Part shown: positions 31,902 to 40,850 of the stretch, one piece after another
Layout of the letters: every line of letters starts with the position of its first letter
Numbering within the stretch: the stretch's first letter is position 1
Source: Bacteroidales bacterium
GTDB taxonomy: Bacteria; Bacteroidota; Bacteroidia; Bacteroidales; VadinHA17
DNA: 42,960 nt
Direction of reading: 5' to 3'
Assembly (NCBI GenBank): GCA_024762655.1
Contig: JANTHB010000022.1
Location: 1-42,960, forward strand
Translations under genes and position numbers: made by a program
The notes under the pieces: model-generated
What the model saw: only the letters and a program-made list of their open reading frames with translations
Told to the model about the DNA's origin: nothing
Databases searched by the model: none

Positions 31902-33170
31902 TTATTTCCTGCCCACCTTATGACCGATAGCGGCAAAAAACCAAATTACCAGATAAGAGGCGAAGAGGACCGCATAAGCATGGGTACTGGCATGGGGCTT
32001 GGGTAAACCGGCCAGATAACCGTACAGCAAGGGGATCAGAGCACCTCCGGCAATGGCCATGATCATGATCGCCGATCCCAGTTTGAGGAATTTGCCCAGA
32101 CCGTGGATGGCCAGTGGCCAGATGGCAGGCCACATAATAGCATTGGCAAAACCCAGGGAGGCTACGAACAACACGGATGTCATGCCGGTAGTCATCACTG
32201 CCCCTGCCGTAAAGATAATGCCGAGAATAGCAGAAAATTTCAATGCATTTTGCTGGGAAAGATATTTCGGTATCAGAATGATACCAAGGATGTATCCGAT
32301 AATCATCCCGACAAGGGTATAGGACGAGAAATATTTGGCTACCGTGATATCAAAGCCCAGGGAAAGGCCGTAGTTGATCTGTGTGTCCACGGCGATCACT
32401 TCCGCGCCTACGTAAAAGAAGATCGTCAGTACGCCCAGCCAGAAATAAGGAAATTGAAAAATGGAAGTTTTTTCCTGTTCGCCTTCTTTGACCTCCTCCT
32501 CTTCGTTTTCCACTTCGGGCAGGGGCGAGAAAAGGATCAGTAAACCCAGCAGTAGCAAGGCAATGGCAATAATGACATAAGGCCCGATAATCCTGTGGGC
32601 CAGTTGATCCAAAGCGGCGGCTTTATCCGGACCACTGAGGGTGGGCAGTTTGTCCTGGATGGATCCGATGTTTTTCAGCAGGATGGAACTCAGGATGAAA
32701 GGGCTGATGATGCCGGCAAATTTATTGGCTACGCCCATGACGCTCATCCGCTTGGCAGCACTCTCAATGGGCCCCAGGATCGTGACATAAGGGTTGGAGG
32801 CTGTCTGCAGCAGGGCCAGACCTGTTCCCATCACAAAGAGACCCAGCAAGAACCATATGTATGTACGTGTTGTGGCTGCAGGAATAAATATCAGGGCGCC
32901 GGCAGCCATGACCAGGAGACCAATAGCCATTCCTTTCTTGAATCCGGTGAACTGCAACACTTTGGATGATGGCAGGGCCATTACGAAATAAGAGATATAA
33001 AAGGCAAATGTCACCAGGTAGGATTCAAAGGTGGTGAGCTCACAGGCGGTTTTCAGATAAGGGATCAGGGTGGCATTCAGCCAGGTAATGAATCCGAAAA
33101 TAAAAAAGAGTACTCCGATAATGGTAATGGCAATGACGTAATTGTTCTTGCCGTTTTGTTCAGTTGTCAT
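31902..33170 (-). CDS. FHS-family sugar:H+ symporter (GluP/NagP type)
   Basis: A 422-residue inner-membrane carrier with 12 predicted helices. FFIFGFITWLNATLIPYLK in helix 1, YFVMALPSSKVLQFTGFKKG between helices 2 and 3, and LALLQTASNPYVTILGP with RMSVMGVANKFAG are hallmarks of the fucose-galactose-glucose-GlcNAc (FHS) family. The TASNPYVTILGP form agrees better with glucose/galactose or GlcNAc carriers than with FucP proper. A charged loop (EVENEEEEVKEGEQEK) links the halves. It lies between GH109 and the hexosamine kinase gene, so GalNAc or GlcNAc import is most likely; fucose import for the neighbouring fuc genes remains possible. Confidence 0.85.
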   Translation of the reverse strand: MTTEQNGKNNYVIAITIIGVLFFIFGFITWLNATLIPYLKTACELTTFESYLVTFAFYISYFVMALPSSKVLQFTGFKKGMAIGLLVMAAGALIFIPAATTRTYIWFLLGLFVMGTGLALLQTASNPYVTILGPIESAAKRMSVMGVANKFAGIISPFILSSILLKNIGSIQDKLPTLSGPDKAAALDQLAHRIIGPYVIIAIALLLLGLLILFSPLPEVENEEEEVKEGEQEKTSIFQFPYFWLGVLTIFFYVGAEVIAVDTQINYGLSLGFDITVAKYFSSYTLVGMIIGYILGIILIPKYLSQQNALKFSAILGIIFTAGAVMTTGMTSVLFVASLGFANAIMWPAIWPLAIHGLGKFLKLGSAIMIMAIAGGALIPLLYGYLAGLPKPHASTHAYAVLFASYLVIWFFAAIGHKVGRK

Positions 33171-33203
33171 CGTTTCGTATGTTTAAAATAAATAATCGAT
33201 CTG

Positions 33204-34586
33204 TTAAAAGTCATCATTCAGTGCAAAAACCGGCTTGCGGTTGATCCAGCGCCCGCGTGTAAAATCGGGAAAATACTGCGGGGTGCTGCCTTCGGCCAGC
33301 GAACGTTCGGACAGGGGTGTAATACTGCTCCAGGCAGCTGCATCATATACATCTAACGGCGGCTCAACTTTCCGTTTTACCGTCTCGACAAAAGCATGAT
33401 CCACAAAGAAATCCATGCCTCCATGTCCGGATCCGGTTGCATAATCTCCATATTTTTTCCACAAGGGGTGGTCATATTTTGTAAGCCAGTCATTCATGGC
33501 TTCCCACTGATCGTGTTTGGGACTCTTGTCTTCTATGTATATCCTTTGCCTGTTGTAATCAAAGTCGGCCAACCCGTTGGTGCCTTGTATGCTGAAGTCC
33601 AGAGAATAGGGTTTGGGAGAATTGGTATCGTGGGTGACCAGGATGGTTTCTCCTCCGTAGGTGGTGATCAGAGAGGTAACCACATCCCCGAGTTTCCATT
33701 TCAGTTTGGCATTGGGATGATCCGGACCTCCGGCAGGATTGTGGACGATATAACGATGCAGGCCTCTGCTCTTGGTGGCATGGGAGGTCAGGTGCAGGAA
33801 ACGGTTGCCCCGGTTAATGTTCAGCCAGGTAGCCACCGGACCCACGCCATGGGTGGGATAGAGGTCAGCGTTGCGTTTCAGGGAATGTTGGGTGCGCCAG
33901 CGGGCCTCTCCGCGGGCTCCTTCGCCGAATGTGACGCCCGGATTGAATTTTACGCCTCGCAGATCGTGCCGGTAACCGCAGCGCATATGGGTTAACTCTC
34001 CAAAAATATCCTGACGGACCATGTTCAGCACGGCCATCACATCACGCCGGTAACATACGTTCTCCAGAATCATGGTGGGCACGCCTGTTTCTTCATATGT
34101 GTTTACCAGATCCCAGCATTCGGACAGCGTCGTAGCTGCCGAAACTTCCACCCCGGCATACTTGCCGGCTTTCATAGCGGCAACCGACATGGGCGTATGC
34201 CAGTTCCAGGGAGTGGCAATGATCACCCCTTCCACATCCGGTCTCTCAAGCATCTTTAGATAAGCATAATCTCCTTCCGAATAGACCGCCGCTTTCGGCC
34301 GGCCGGCTTTGACAATCATATTTTGCGCCAGTTCAACGGCTTTCGGGTCAATATCACAAATGGCAGGAATAACCACATCTTCCCGCTTCAGGAGATTATG
34401 CAAATGTGAGCGACCCCGGCCACCCACCCCGATGAAGCCAATAGCCACCTTTTTGGATTTTTCTTTTTTCGAAGAACCCCGTCCGTAGGATAAGGAAGGA
34501 ACAAAAGAAAGGGCTGCCCCTCCGACAGCCGTCGTCCGGACAAAATCACGACGGCGGACCCCCTTATGCTCTTTAGCGTTTTTCAT
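33204..34586 (-). CDS. GH109 alpha-N-acetylgalactosaminidase with Tat signal
   Basis: A 460-residue Gfo/Idh/MocA-fold protein. The N-terminus has a twin-arginine signal (VRRRDFVRTTAVGGAALSF). The NAD-binding loop is GFIGVGGRGRSH. Long stretches match GH109: ENVCYRRDVMAVLNMV, GYRHDLRGVKFNPGV, LYPTHGVGP (active-site Tyr/His region), INRGNRFLHLTSHA, ARWRTQHS, HDTNSPKPY, GSGHGGMDFFVDHAFVE and the C-terminal FALNDDF. GH109 enzymes cleave terminal alpha-GalNAc by an NAD-dependent elimination mechanism; Tat export is needed because NAD is bound before transport. It heads the operon with an FHS carrier and a hexosamine kinase. The closest scheme is removal of GalNAc from mucin-like O-glycans. Confidence 0.92.
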   Translation of the reverse strand: MKNAKEHKGVRRRDFVRTTAVGGAALSFVPSLSYGRGSSKKEKSKKVAIGFIGVGGRGRSHLHNLLKREDVVIPAICDIDPKAVELAQNMIVKAGRPKAAVYSEGDYAYLKMLERPDVEGVIIATPWNWHTPMSVAAMKAGKYAGVEVSAATTLSECWDLVNTYEETGVPTMILENVCYRRDVMAVLNMVRQDIFGELTHMRCGYRHDLRGVKFNPGVTFGEGARGEARWRTQHSLKRNADLYPTHGVGPVATWLNINRGNRFLHLTSHATKSRGLHRYIVHNPAGGPDHPNAKLKWKLGDVVTSLITTYGGETILVTHDTNSPKPYSLDFSIQGTNGLADFDYNRQRIYIEDKSPKHDQWEAMNDWLTKYDHPLWKKYGDYATGSGHGGMDFFVDHAFVETVKRKVEPPLDVYDAAAWSSITPLSERSLAEGSTPQYFPDFTRGRWINRKPVFALNDDF

Positions 34587-34638
34587 GACTTTTGTATTAA
34601 ATTGATTTGGGTTTCATGCAGACACATTTTAAGCTGTG

Positions 34639-34669
34639 TAAATGTATATGATTTGTTTAAAAACACAAA
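34639..34669 (-). promoter_or_regulatory. Promoter of the GH109 operon
   Basis: Reading the minus strand: TTTG (34669-34666), a 19-bp spacer, TACATTTA (34646-34639), one base from the Bacteroidetes -7 consensus. It is back to back with the regulator promoter at 34697-34729. ATTTGTTTA is directly repeated at 34651-34659 and 34675-34683, a possible operator. Confidence 0.55.
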
Positions 34670-34696
34670 AGAAAATTTGTTTATTTAGTTCTAAAT

Positions 34697-34729
34697 TTTG
34701 CGAACTGGAATAAAAAAACACTATCTTTG
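34697..34729 (+). promoter_or_regulatory. Promoter of the regulator/GH29/fucI operon
   Basis: TTTG (34697-34700), a 21-bp spacer and TATCTTTG (34722-34729) match the Bacteroidetes -33/-7 consensus fully. Its place decides that the regulator starts at the ATG at 34761 and not at an earlier codon inside the promoter. Confidence 0.75.
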
Positions 34730-34760
34730 GTCAACTGTTAAATTTAATTCCAATCCGGAT

Positions 34761-35228
34761 ATGAAAGAAAAAGGGGATGCGGAACTGAGAAGCCATATTG
34801 AAGAAATGGCCAAAATGTTTGAAAAAATGAATTTTACACCCATGCAGGGCCGGATCCTGTCATTTCTGTCCTGTTCCGGAAGAAGTGACAAATCGTTCGA
34901 GGAAATTGTTTCCTTTTTTCAAACCAGTAAAAGCACGGTCAGTAATTCGCTGAGTTACCTTATCTCACAAAAGCTGGTGGACTATAAAACACGGACCGGA
35001 AAAAGAAAAAGATATTTTTTCCTGACGGGTAACCTCCCTTTTGTGCTTGCCCGGCAGCATCTGGAAACCATCGGTCATTTTAAGGAACTGTCCTACAAAA
35101 CACTGACATTCAATAACCCGGATCAGAAAGAGATGAATCACCTTATTCACGGATGGATCAGGTTTGCCAATCTTTTCGAAAAATATCTCCGGGATGCTTT
35201 GAAAGATTATGAAAGCGATAACCATTAA
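34761..35228 (+). CDS. GbsR/MarR-type transcriptional regulator
   Basis: A 155-residue winged-helix protein. FTPMQGRILSFLSCSGRSDK leads into SFEEIVSFFQTSKSTVSNSL, the helix-turn-helix, and LVDYKTRTGKRKRYFFLTGN, the wing; the C-terminal ~60 residues are helical for dimerisation. This is the build of the GbsR family within the MarR superfamily. It is 42 bp before the GH29 gene on the same strand and divergent to the GH109 operon, with promoters of both between them, so it probably regulates both. It is not a GntR-type FucR, which usually controls fucose genes in Bacteroides. Effector unknown; a free sugar or sugar phosphate is a reasonable guess. Confidence 0.82.
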   Translation: MKEKGDAELRSHIEEMAKMFEKMNFTPMQGRILSFLSCSGRSDKSFEEIVSFFQTSKSTVSNSLSYLISQKLVDYKTRTGKRKRYFFLTGNLPFVLARQHLETIGHFKELSYKTLTFNNPDQKEMNHLIHGWIRFANLFEKYLRDALKDYESDNH

Positions 35229-35270
35229 ATATTTTCTCTACCTGATAATATGCATAAACCCATACAAAAC

Positions 35271-37322
35271 ATGAAAAAACAGAGATATTTATTTACGATG
35301 TTATTAGGGATTCTGGTAATAGGTTTTTCCTGCTCCACCCATAAGCAGAAAGATTATCTGCACGAAAGCCGGGAAGATTACACAAAACGTATCCAATGGT
35401 GGAAAGATGCCCGCTTCGGGATGTTCATTCATTGGGGAGCTTATTCGGTGCCTGCCGGAGTTTACCACGGGCAGGTGGTCCCCGGAGCCGCAGAGTGGAT
35501 CATGTACACCGCCAAAATCCCGGTACCGGAATATGAGAAATTCGCCCGGAAATTCAATCCGGTAAAGTTCAACGCCGAGGAATGGGTCAAAACTGCCAAG
35601 GCTGCCGGCATGAAATATATTGTTATCACAGCCAAACATCACGAAGGTTTCTGTATGTGGCACACAAAACTGACCGATTACAACATCGTGGATTACACCC
35701 CGTATAAAAAAGATGTCCTGAAAGAACTGTCCGAAGCCTGTAAAAAAGAAGGCATAAAACTGGGCTTTTATTACTCCATTATGGACTGGCACAATCCGCT
35801 GGCCCATGGTGACAGTTTCCCCAGATACGTGAACGAATATATGAAACCCCAGCTGAAAGAGCTCCTCACCCGGTACGGGGATATCAAAATCTTATGGTTT
35901 GACGGAGAATGGATTAAGGAATGGACCGAGGAGGAAGGAGAAGACCTTTATAATTATGTGCGTAGTCTGAAACCGGATATTATCATTAACAACCGTGTGG
36001 GGAAGGGGAGAATGGGTATGCAGGGCATGAACAAAGGCAAAGGTTTTGCGGGTGATTTCGGAACGCCGGAACAGGGGATCCTGGATTCCAAATCCGATAT
36101 TTCCTGGGAAACCTGCATGACCATGAATAATACCTGGGGGTTTAAGCAATCGGATCATAACTGGAAATCTGTCAAAACACTGGTTGGGAACCTGGTGGAT
36201 ATTTCCTCCAAAGGAGGGAACTACCTGCTCAACGTAGGGCCCGACTCAGAAGGGGTCATTCCGGAAGCCAGTGTGTTACGCCTGAAAAAAATGGGTCGGT
36301 GGCTCAAAACAAACGGCGAAGCCATTTACGGTACAAAAACATTCCGGTATTTCAAAGAAGGAGACAACATACGCTTCACCACCTCAGCCGACGGAAAATA
36401 TGTTTATGCCATAACCCTGGACTGGCCGGGGGCTTCTCTCTCACTGGAAAGTGTAAGAGCCGACCGGGATGCGGAAATACACCTCCTCGGATATGAGCCC
36501 CCCCTGAAATGGAAATCTGACGAGAACCTTGACCTTCTCATTCATTTACCGGATAAAATGATGGAGGAGAAAATCCGTCCTTGCCGGTATGCCTGGACCT
36601 TTAAAATACCGGGAGAAGCCTTTCCGTTGGCAGATGCCCCGCTGATCACTACCCCTGATGGAGCTTCCGGCAAGGAGATATTATTTAAAGATACAGTATC
36701 GGTCCTTATGTCCGTAAACGATCCGGATGCCCGAATCCATTATACCGAAGACGGCAACCTGCCGGTCCCCTTTTCACCGGTTTATGAGAAACCTCTGAAG
36801 CTGAACAGATCCGTGGAAATAAAAGCCAAAGCCTATAAAGAAGGGGTTAAAGCCAGTTTTACCGCCCGGACCAAATTCTTAAATGTTACGAAAGACCATA
36901 TGCCGGTAGCCGGATTTTCCTACTACGAAGGATTGTGGGATTCTCTGCCCGATTTTTCAACCCTTCAACCGGTGAAACAAGGTTACACCGGAAACCTATC
37001 CATACGGGCGGTTCACCCCAAGAACAGCGGGTATGGAATCGTCTATACCGGAAACCTGATTATACCCCGAAGTGGGAAATATACGTTTTCCCTGTCATCG
37101 GATGATGGTTCCAGACTGTTTTTACGCAATAAACTATTGATAGACAATGACGGATTGCATGGTTTCGATGCCAAAAAGGCTACGATAAGCCTGCGGCGGG
37201 GAAGGGTCCCCTTCAGACTGGAATATTTTCAGGCCACCGGCGGTCAGGGACTGAGGCTGATGTTAAAAGGACCGGACATGAAAAATATGCTCCCGGTATC
37301 TGCGTTTTTTGATAAGATGTGA
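35271..37322 (+). CDS. GH29 alpha-L-fucosidase lipoprotein with C-terminal PA14-like domain
   Basis: A 683-residue protein from the ATG at 35271, giving MKKQRYLFTMLLGILVIGFS followed by lipobox Cys; an ATG seven codons earlier is possible. The GH29 domain covers residues ~25-450: WWKDARFGMFIHWGAYSVPA, AKHHEGFCMWHTKLTDYN, KLGFYYSIMDWHNP and the nucleophile Asp211 in ILWFDGEW. Residues ~460-550 resemble a chitobiase C-terminal-like domain (DPDARIHYTEDGNLPVPFSP), and ~555-683 a PA14 carbohydrate-binding domain (GKYTFSLSSDDGSRLFLRNK). It would release terminal L-fucose at the cell surface or in the periplasm. L-fucose isomerase follows 52 bp later. Linkage specificity cannot be read off. Confidence 0.94.
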   Translation: MKKQRYLFTMLLGILVIGFSCSTHKQKDYLHESREDYTKRIQWWKDARFGMFIHWGAYSVPAGVYHGQVVPGAAEWIMYTAKIPVPEYEKFARKFNPVKFNAEEWVKTAKAAGMKYIVITAKHHEGFCMWHTKLTDYNIVDYTPYKKDVLKELSEACKKEGIKLGFYYSIMDWHNPLAHGDSFPRYVNEYMKPQLKELLTRYGDIKILWFDGEWIKEWTEEEGEDLYNYVRSLKPDIIINNRVGKGRMGMQGMNKGKGFAGDFGTPEQGILDSKSDISWETCMTMNNTWGFKQSDHNWKSVKTLVGNLVDISSKGGNYLLNVGPDSEGVIPEASVLRLKKMGRWLKTNGEAIYGTKTFRYFKEGDNIRFTTSADGKYVYAITLDWPGASLSLESVRADRDAEIHLLGYEPPLKWKSDENLDLLIHLPDKMMEEKIRPCRYAWTFKIPGEAFPLADAPLITTPDGASGKEILFKDTVSVLMSVNDPDARIHYTEDGNLPVPFSPVYEKPLKLNRSVEIKAKAYKEGVKASFTARTKFLNVTKDHMPVAGFSYYEGLWDSLPDFSTLQPVKQGYTGNLSIRAVHPKNSGYGIVYTGNLIIPRSGKYTFSLSSDDGSRLFLRNKLLIDNDGLHGFDAKKATISLRRGRVPFRLEYFQATGGQGLRLMLKGPDMKNMLPVSAFFDKM

Positions 37323-37374
37323 CAGAAACGTTTAATATTATACACCAACTTTAAATTATAAATTTATTTTCATT

Positions 37375-39174
37375 ATGAAAGGAACAGAAGGAATAAACCG
37401 GTTGCAGGGAGACATGCCTAAAATAGGCATCCGCCCGGTTATCGACGGCCGGAGGAAAGGAGTACGCGAGTCTCTGGAAGACCAGACGATGGGTATGGCC
37501 CGGAGAGCTGCTCAACTGTTGACGGAGAACCTGAGACATCCGAACGGTCTGCCCGTAGAGGTAGTCATTGCCGATACCACCATTGGGGGAGTGGCTGAAG
37601 CCGTGCAATGCGAAGAGAAATTCAACCGTGAGAATGTGGGAGTCAGTTTGACCGTAACCCCTTGCTGGTGCTACGGTACGGAAGTGATGGATACCAACCC
37701 CTGGCGCCCCAAAGCGATCTGGGGATTCAACGGCACCGAGCGTCCGGGGGCTGTATATCTGGCAGCAGCACAGGCCGGTTACAACCAGAAAGGACTGCCT
37801 GCTTTCAGCATCTACGGACGCGATGTCCAGGATGCTGGTGATACTACGATCCCGGAAGATGTTAAAGAAAAAATATTGCGCTTTGCAAAAGCGGGCCTGG
37901 CAGTGGCCGAGTTAAAAAACAAAGCATACCTGTCCCTGGGAGGCATGTCCATGGGGATCGTCGGTTCGGTAGTGGACCAGGAATTCTTACTGGATTATCT
38001 GGGTATGCGCACCGAAGTGGTCGATATGGTTGAGTTTGTGCGTCGCATGGAAGAGGGAATTTATGATCATGAAGAGTTCGCACGCGCCCTGAAATGGGTA
38101 AAAGCCAAATGCCGGGAAGGAGAAGATGAGAATCCTCCGGAACTGCAGCGTTCCAGAGAACAAAAAGACAAAGAGTGGGAGACGGTCGTCAGGATGACAC
38201 TGATTGCCCGTGACCTGATGGTCGGAAACCCAGCTTTGGCAGAAATGGGCTACGAAGAAGAAGCGATGGGACACCATGCCATTGCCGCCGGTTTTCAGGG
38301 ACAAAGACAATGGACCGACCATTTTCCCAACGGGGATTTTATGGAAGCGATCCTGAACTCGTCCTTTGACTGGAACGGCATACGGGAACCCTTTATCATG
38401 GCTACCGAAAACGACAGCCTGAACGGTATATCCATGCTGTTTGGACATCTTCTCACCAATACGGCACAGATCTTTTCCGACGTACGTACTTTCTGGAGCC
38501 CCGAGGCGGTAAAAAGGGTTACCGGCAAGGAACTGACAGGCAAGGCCGCCAACGGAATTATCCACCTGATCAATTCGGGCTCAACAACCCTGGATGCCAC
38601 CGGTCAAATGAAAGACGCAAAGGGCAATTCAGTGATGAAACCTTTTTGGGAAATTTCCGAAGAAGATGTGGATAACGCTCTGGCTGCCACACACTGGCCT
38701 CCGGCAGCCTATGAATATTTCAGAGGGGGCGGTTTTTCATCACAGTTCCTGACCCAGGGGGAAATGCCGGTAACGATGACCCGTATCAATATCGTCAAAG
38801 GTCTGGGCCCGGTCATACAGATTGCCGAAGGTTATACGGTAAATCTGGATCCTGACGTAAACCGTTTGCTGGATAAGCGTACCAACCCGACCTGGCCGAC
38901 CACCTGGTTTGCGCCCAGCCTCACCGGCAAAGGACCCTTCAGGGATGTTTACTCTGTGATGGCTAACTGGGGTGCCAACCACGGTGCCATCAGCTACGGA
39001 CATATCGGAGATAAGCTTATCACCCTGGCTGCCATGCTCCGTATTCCGGTGAATATGCACAATGTGGATGAAGAAAGGGTGTACCGGCCTGCCGCCTGGT
39101 CGATGTTCGGCACCGACGATCCGGAAGGAGCCGATTTCAGAGCTTGTAAGACCTACGGTCCCCTGTATCGCTAA
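37375..39174 (+). CDS. fucI: L-fucose isomerase
   Basis: A 599-residue isomerase converting L-fucose to L-fuculose. It begins [20 protein letters not shown] after a short extension. The metal-binding and catalytic residues of the E. coli enzyme (Glu337, Asp361, His528) all align with a constant shift of eight: Glu345 in ATENDSLNG, Asp369 in FSDVRTF and His536 in [11 protein letters not shown]. Other signatures are [22 protein letters not shown] and [10 protein letters not shown]-like [14 protein letters not shown]. The protein is cytoplasmic. It is third in the operon after the regulator and GH29 genes and ends at a strong terminator shared with the opposing fucK. Confidence 0.97.
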   Translation: MKGTEGINRLQGDMPKIGIRPVIDGRRKGVRESLEDQTMGMARRAAQLLTENLRHPNGLPVEVVIADTTIGGVAEAVQCEEKFNRENVGVSLTVTPCWCYGTEVMDTNPWRPKAIWGFNGTERPGAVYLAAAQAGYNQKGLPAFSIYGRDVQDAGDTTIPEDVKEKILRFAKAGLAVAELKNKAYLSLGGMSMGIVGSVVDQEFLLDYLGMRTEVVDMVEFVRRMEEGIYDHEEFARALKWVKAKCREGEDENPPELQRSREQKDKEWETVVRMTLIARDLMVGNPALAEMGYEEEAMGHHAIAAGFQGQRQWTDHFPNGDFMEAILNSSFDWNGIREPFIMATENDSLNGISMLFGHLLTNTAQIFSDVRTFWSPEAVKRVTGKELTGKAANGIIHLINSGSTTLDATGQMKDAKGNSVMKPFWEISEEDVDNALAATHWPPAAYEYFRGGGFSSQFLTQGEMPVTMTRINIVKGLGPVIQIAEGYTVNLDPDVNRLLDKRTNPTWPTTWFAPSLTGKGPFRDVYSVMANWGANHGAISYGHIGDKLITLAAMLRIPVNMHNVDEERVYRPAAWSMFGTDDPEGADFRACKTYGPLYR

Positions 39175-39193
39175 CGATCCTTAACAAATGTAA

Positions 39194-39221
39194 AACACCG
39201 GCAGACAGCCGGTGTTTTTTT
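39194..39221. terminator. Intrinsic terminator between fucI and fucK
   Basis: ACACCGGC and GCCGGTGT form an 8-bp stem with loop AGACA, followed by a run of seven T on the plus strand and preceded by AAAA on the other, so it can stop transcription of fucI and, more weakly, of the converging fucK. Confidence 0.88.
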
Positions 39222-39236
39222 GTTGACAGGTTCCTG

Positions 39237-40712
39237 TTATTTCCGGCTTTCAAAAAACTTCAGATAATCTTCATACAGTAACTCGTACGTTTCTTTGTTT
39301 CCAGAAGGAAAGTAATCTTCCGTCCTGTATTGTACAGCCTGTCTGGCTTCGTCAGGAGAGTTATATATGCCTGTACCGGCCAGGGCAAACAGGGCAGAGC
39401 CCAGAACGGTTGTTTCTTTCTGGTCGACCACCCTGACGGGAATACCCAGGATATCCGAACGCAACTGGTTCCAGAGTTTGTTCCTGGCACCCCCACCTAC
39501 AACCAGAAGTTGCCGGGCAGTGAAATTGCCTGCACCTTCAAGGATCCCGAGACTTTTTTTTGTACGACAAGCCAGGGCTTCAAGGGCTGCCCGGTAAATC
39601 TCGCCGCGCCGGCTATTCATAGTCAAACCGGCGATCATTCCGGTGCCTGCATCGGCAGATCCGGGATAAAAAGAAGGATCCACACGGATGCCGTTACTGC
39701 CGGGAGGAATTTTTTCTGCTTCACCGATCATCAGATCGTAAATGCCTTTTTCCTGTGCTTCGACACGATAAAGCATATTTCTGATCCATTCCAATGTCCC
39801 TGAACCAATCCATTGTACCCCGATGTCATAATGTCCCGGTATGGGATCAAATTCGGTAGTTACGCCCTGACGTAATAATTCAGGATCAATATGGACATTA
39901 CCGCTGCGAACCATCAATATCTCCCACGTGCCGGAACTTAACACCGGCACCTCTTCTTTTGCTCCCGATCCGTAAATGGCAAACTGGGTGTCATGCCCTG
40001 TAGCAATCACGGGAATCCCTTCACGAAGCCCCAGTGATTCGAACGCCTGCCTGCCGGTTGTTCCTACCACGGTACCTGGCTCACAAACATTCGGAAAAAG
40101 AGAAGACGAAAAACCGATATGCTCCAGAATTTCTTCAGAAAAACCGCGGTTTTTCAGATCGGTCAACATGGATGTTCCGGCCATGGTCGTATCCGTAACC
40201 ATCTCATCGGTAAGATAATAAAGAAATATGGATGAGATAAACAGAAAGTAATCCATCTTCTCTACAACCTCCGGTTTGTTTTCTTTCAACCAGATCAGCT
40301 TGGTGATCGTATTGAAGTTGTAAGGTTGCAATCCGGAAATTTCGTATAATGCTTCCAACGGTATATAGTTTTCAATATTTTCCATAACCGGGATCGTTCT
40401 GGGGCACTGCCATGAAATTACAGGATATAGCATTTCTCCACCGGCCGTAAACGGAGCCCCGTCCACTCCAAACGTTGTTACGGTAATGGCGGCAATTTGC
40501 CCGGCAGGAATCTTTTGCAGAACATCCGCAGTGGTACGCCTGAACTTTCCCCATATTTCCTGTACATCCCATATCCTGTAGGCAGGATCGTACGGATCCG
40601 GCTGCGTATTATTCGGAACCGATGATACTGCCCGGATATGCCCCTGAGTATCCACCGCAATGGTTCTTATATTCGTAGCACCACAATCCAATACTAAAAC
40701 AACTTTTTGCAT
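39237..40712 (-). CDS. fucK: L-fuculokinase
   Basis: A 491-residue FGGY-family kinase forming L-fuculose-1-phosphate. VLVLDCGATNIRTIAVD, ITVTTFGVDGAPF, YPVISWQCPRT, YNFNTITKLIWLKENKPEV, TDTTMAGTSMLTDL, ATGHDTQFAIYGSGA and VLSSGTWEILMVRSG match E. coli FucK segment by segment; VVGGGARNKLWNQLRSDILG and VVDQKETTVLGSALFA complete the C-terminal domain. It faces fucI across a shared terminator instead of sitting in the same operon, so the two need separate promoters. The next step, fuculose-1-phosphate aldolase (FucA), is not encoded in this window. Confidence 0.95.
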   Translation of the reverse strand: MQKVVLVLDCGATNIRTIAVDTQGHIRAVSSVPNNTQPDPYDPAYRIWDVQEIWGKFRRTTADVLQKIPAGQIAAITVTTFGVDGAPFTAGGEMLYPVISWQCPRTIPVMENIENYIPLEALYEISGLQPYNFNTITKLIWLKENKPEVVEKMDYFLFISSIFLYYLTDEMVTDTTMAGTSMLTDLKNRGFSEEILEHIGFSSSLFPNVCEPGTVVGTTGRQAFESLGLREGIPVIATGHDTQFAIYGSGAKEEVPVLSSGTWEILMVRSGNVHIDPELLRQGVTTEFDPIPGHYDIGVQWIGSGTLEWIRNMLYRVEAQEKGIYDLMIGEAEKIPPGSNGIRVDPSFYPGSADAGTGMIAGLTMNSRRGEIYRAALEALACRTKKSLGILEGAGNFTARQLLVVGGGARNKLWNQLRSDILGIPVRVVDQKETTVLGSALFALAGTGIYNSPDEARQAVQYRTEDYFPSGNKETYELLYEDYLKFFESRK

Positions 40713-40850
40713 GATTCATTTTATTGTTGATCCGTAAAAATAACCATTTTGTCATAATTCATATTAAAAGGATTTTTTTTCGGCAGGGAATTCTAAAAAT
40801 AATTGTATTTTTATTCGATTTTTTTGGATTGTCAGTCAGACCGGGATAAT

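Noticed and set aside
31902-33170. FucP fucose permease by neighbourhood
   Set aside because: The TASNPYVTILGP and helix-1 sequences fit the glucose/galactose/GlcNAc branch, and the operon partners are GalNAc-related; fucose transport is left as an alternative only.
33204-34586. Ordinary sugar oxidoreductase of the Gfo/Idh/MocA family
   Set aside because: The Tat signal, YPTHGVGP and long GH109-specific segments favour a glycosidase; a soluble dehydrogenase would not be exported.
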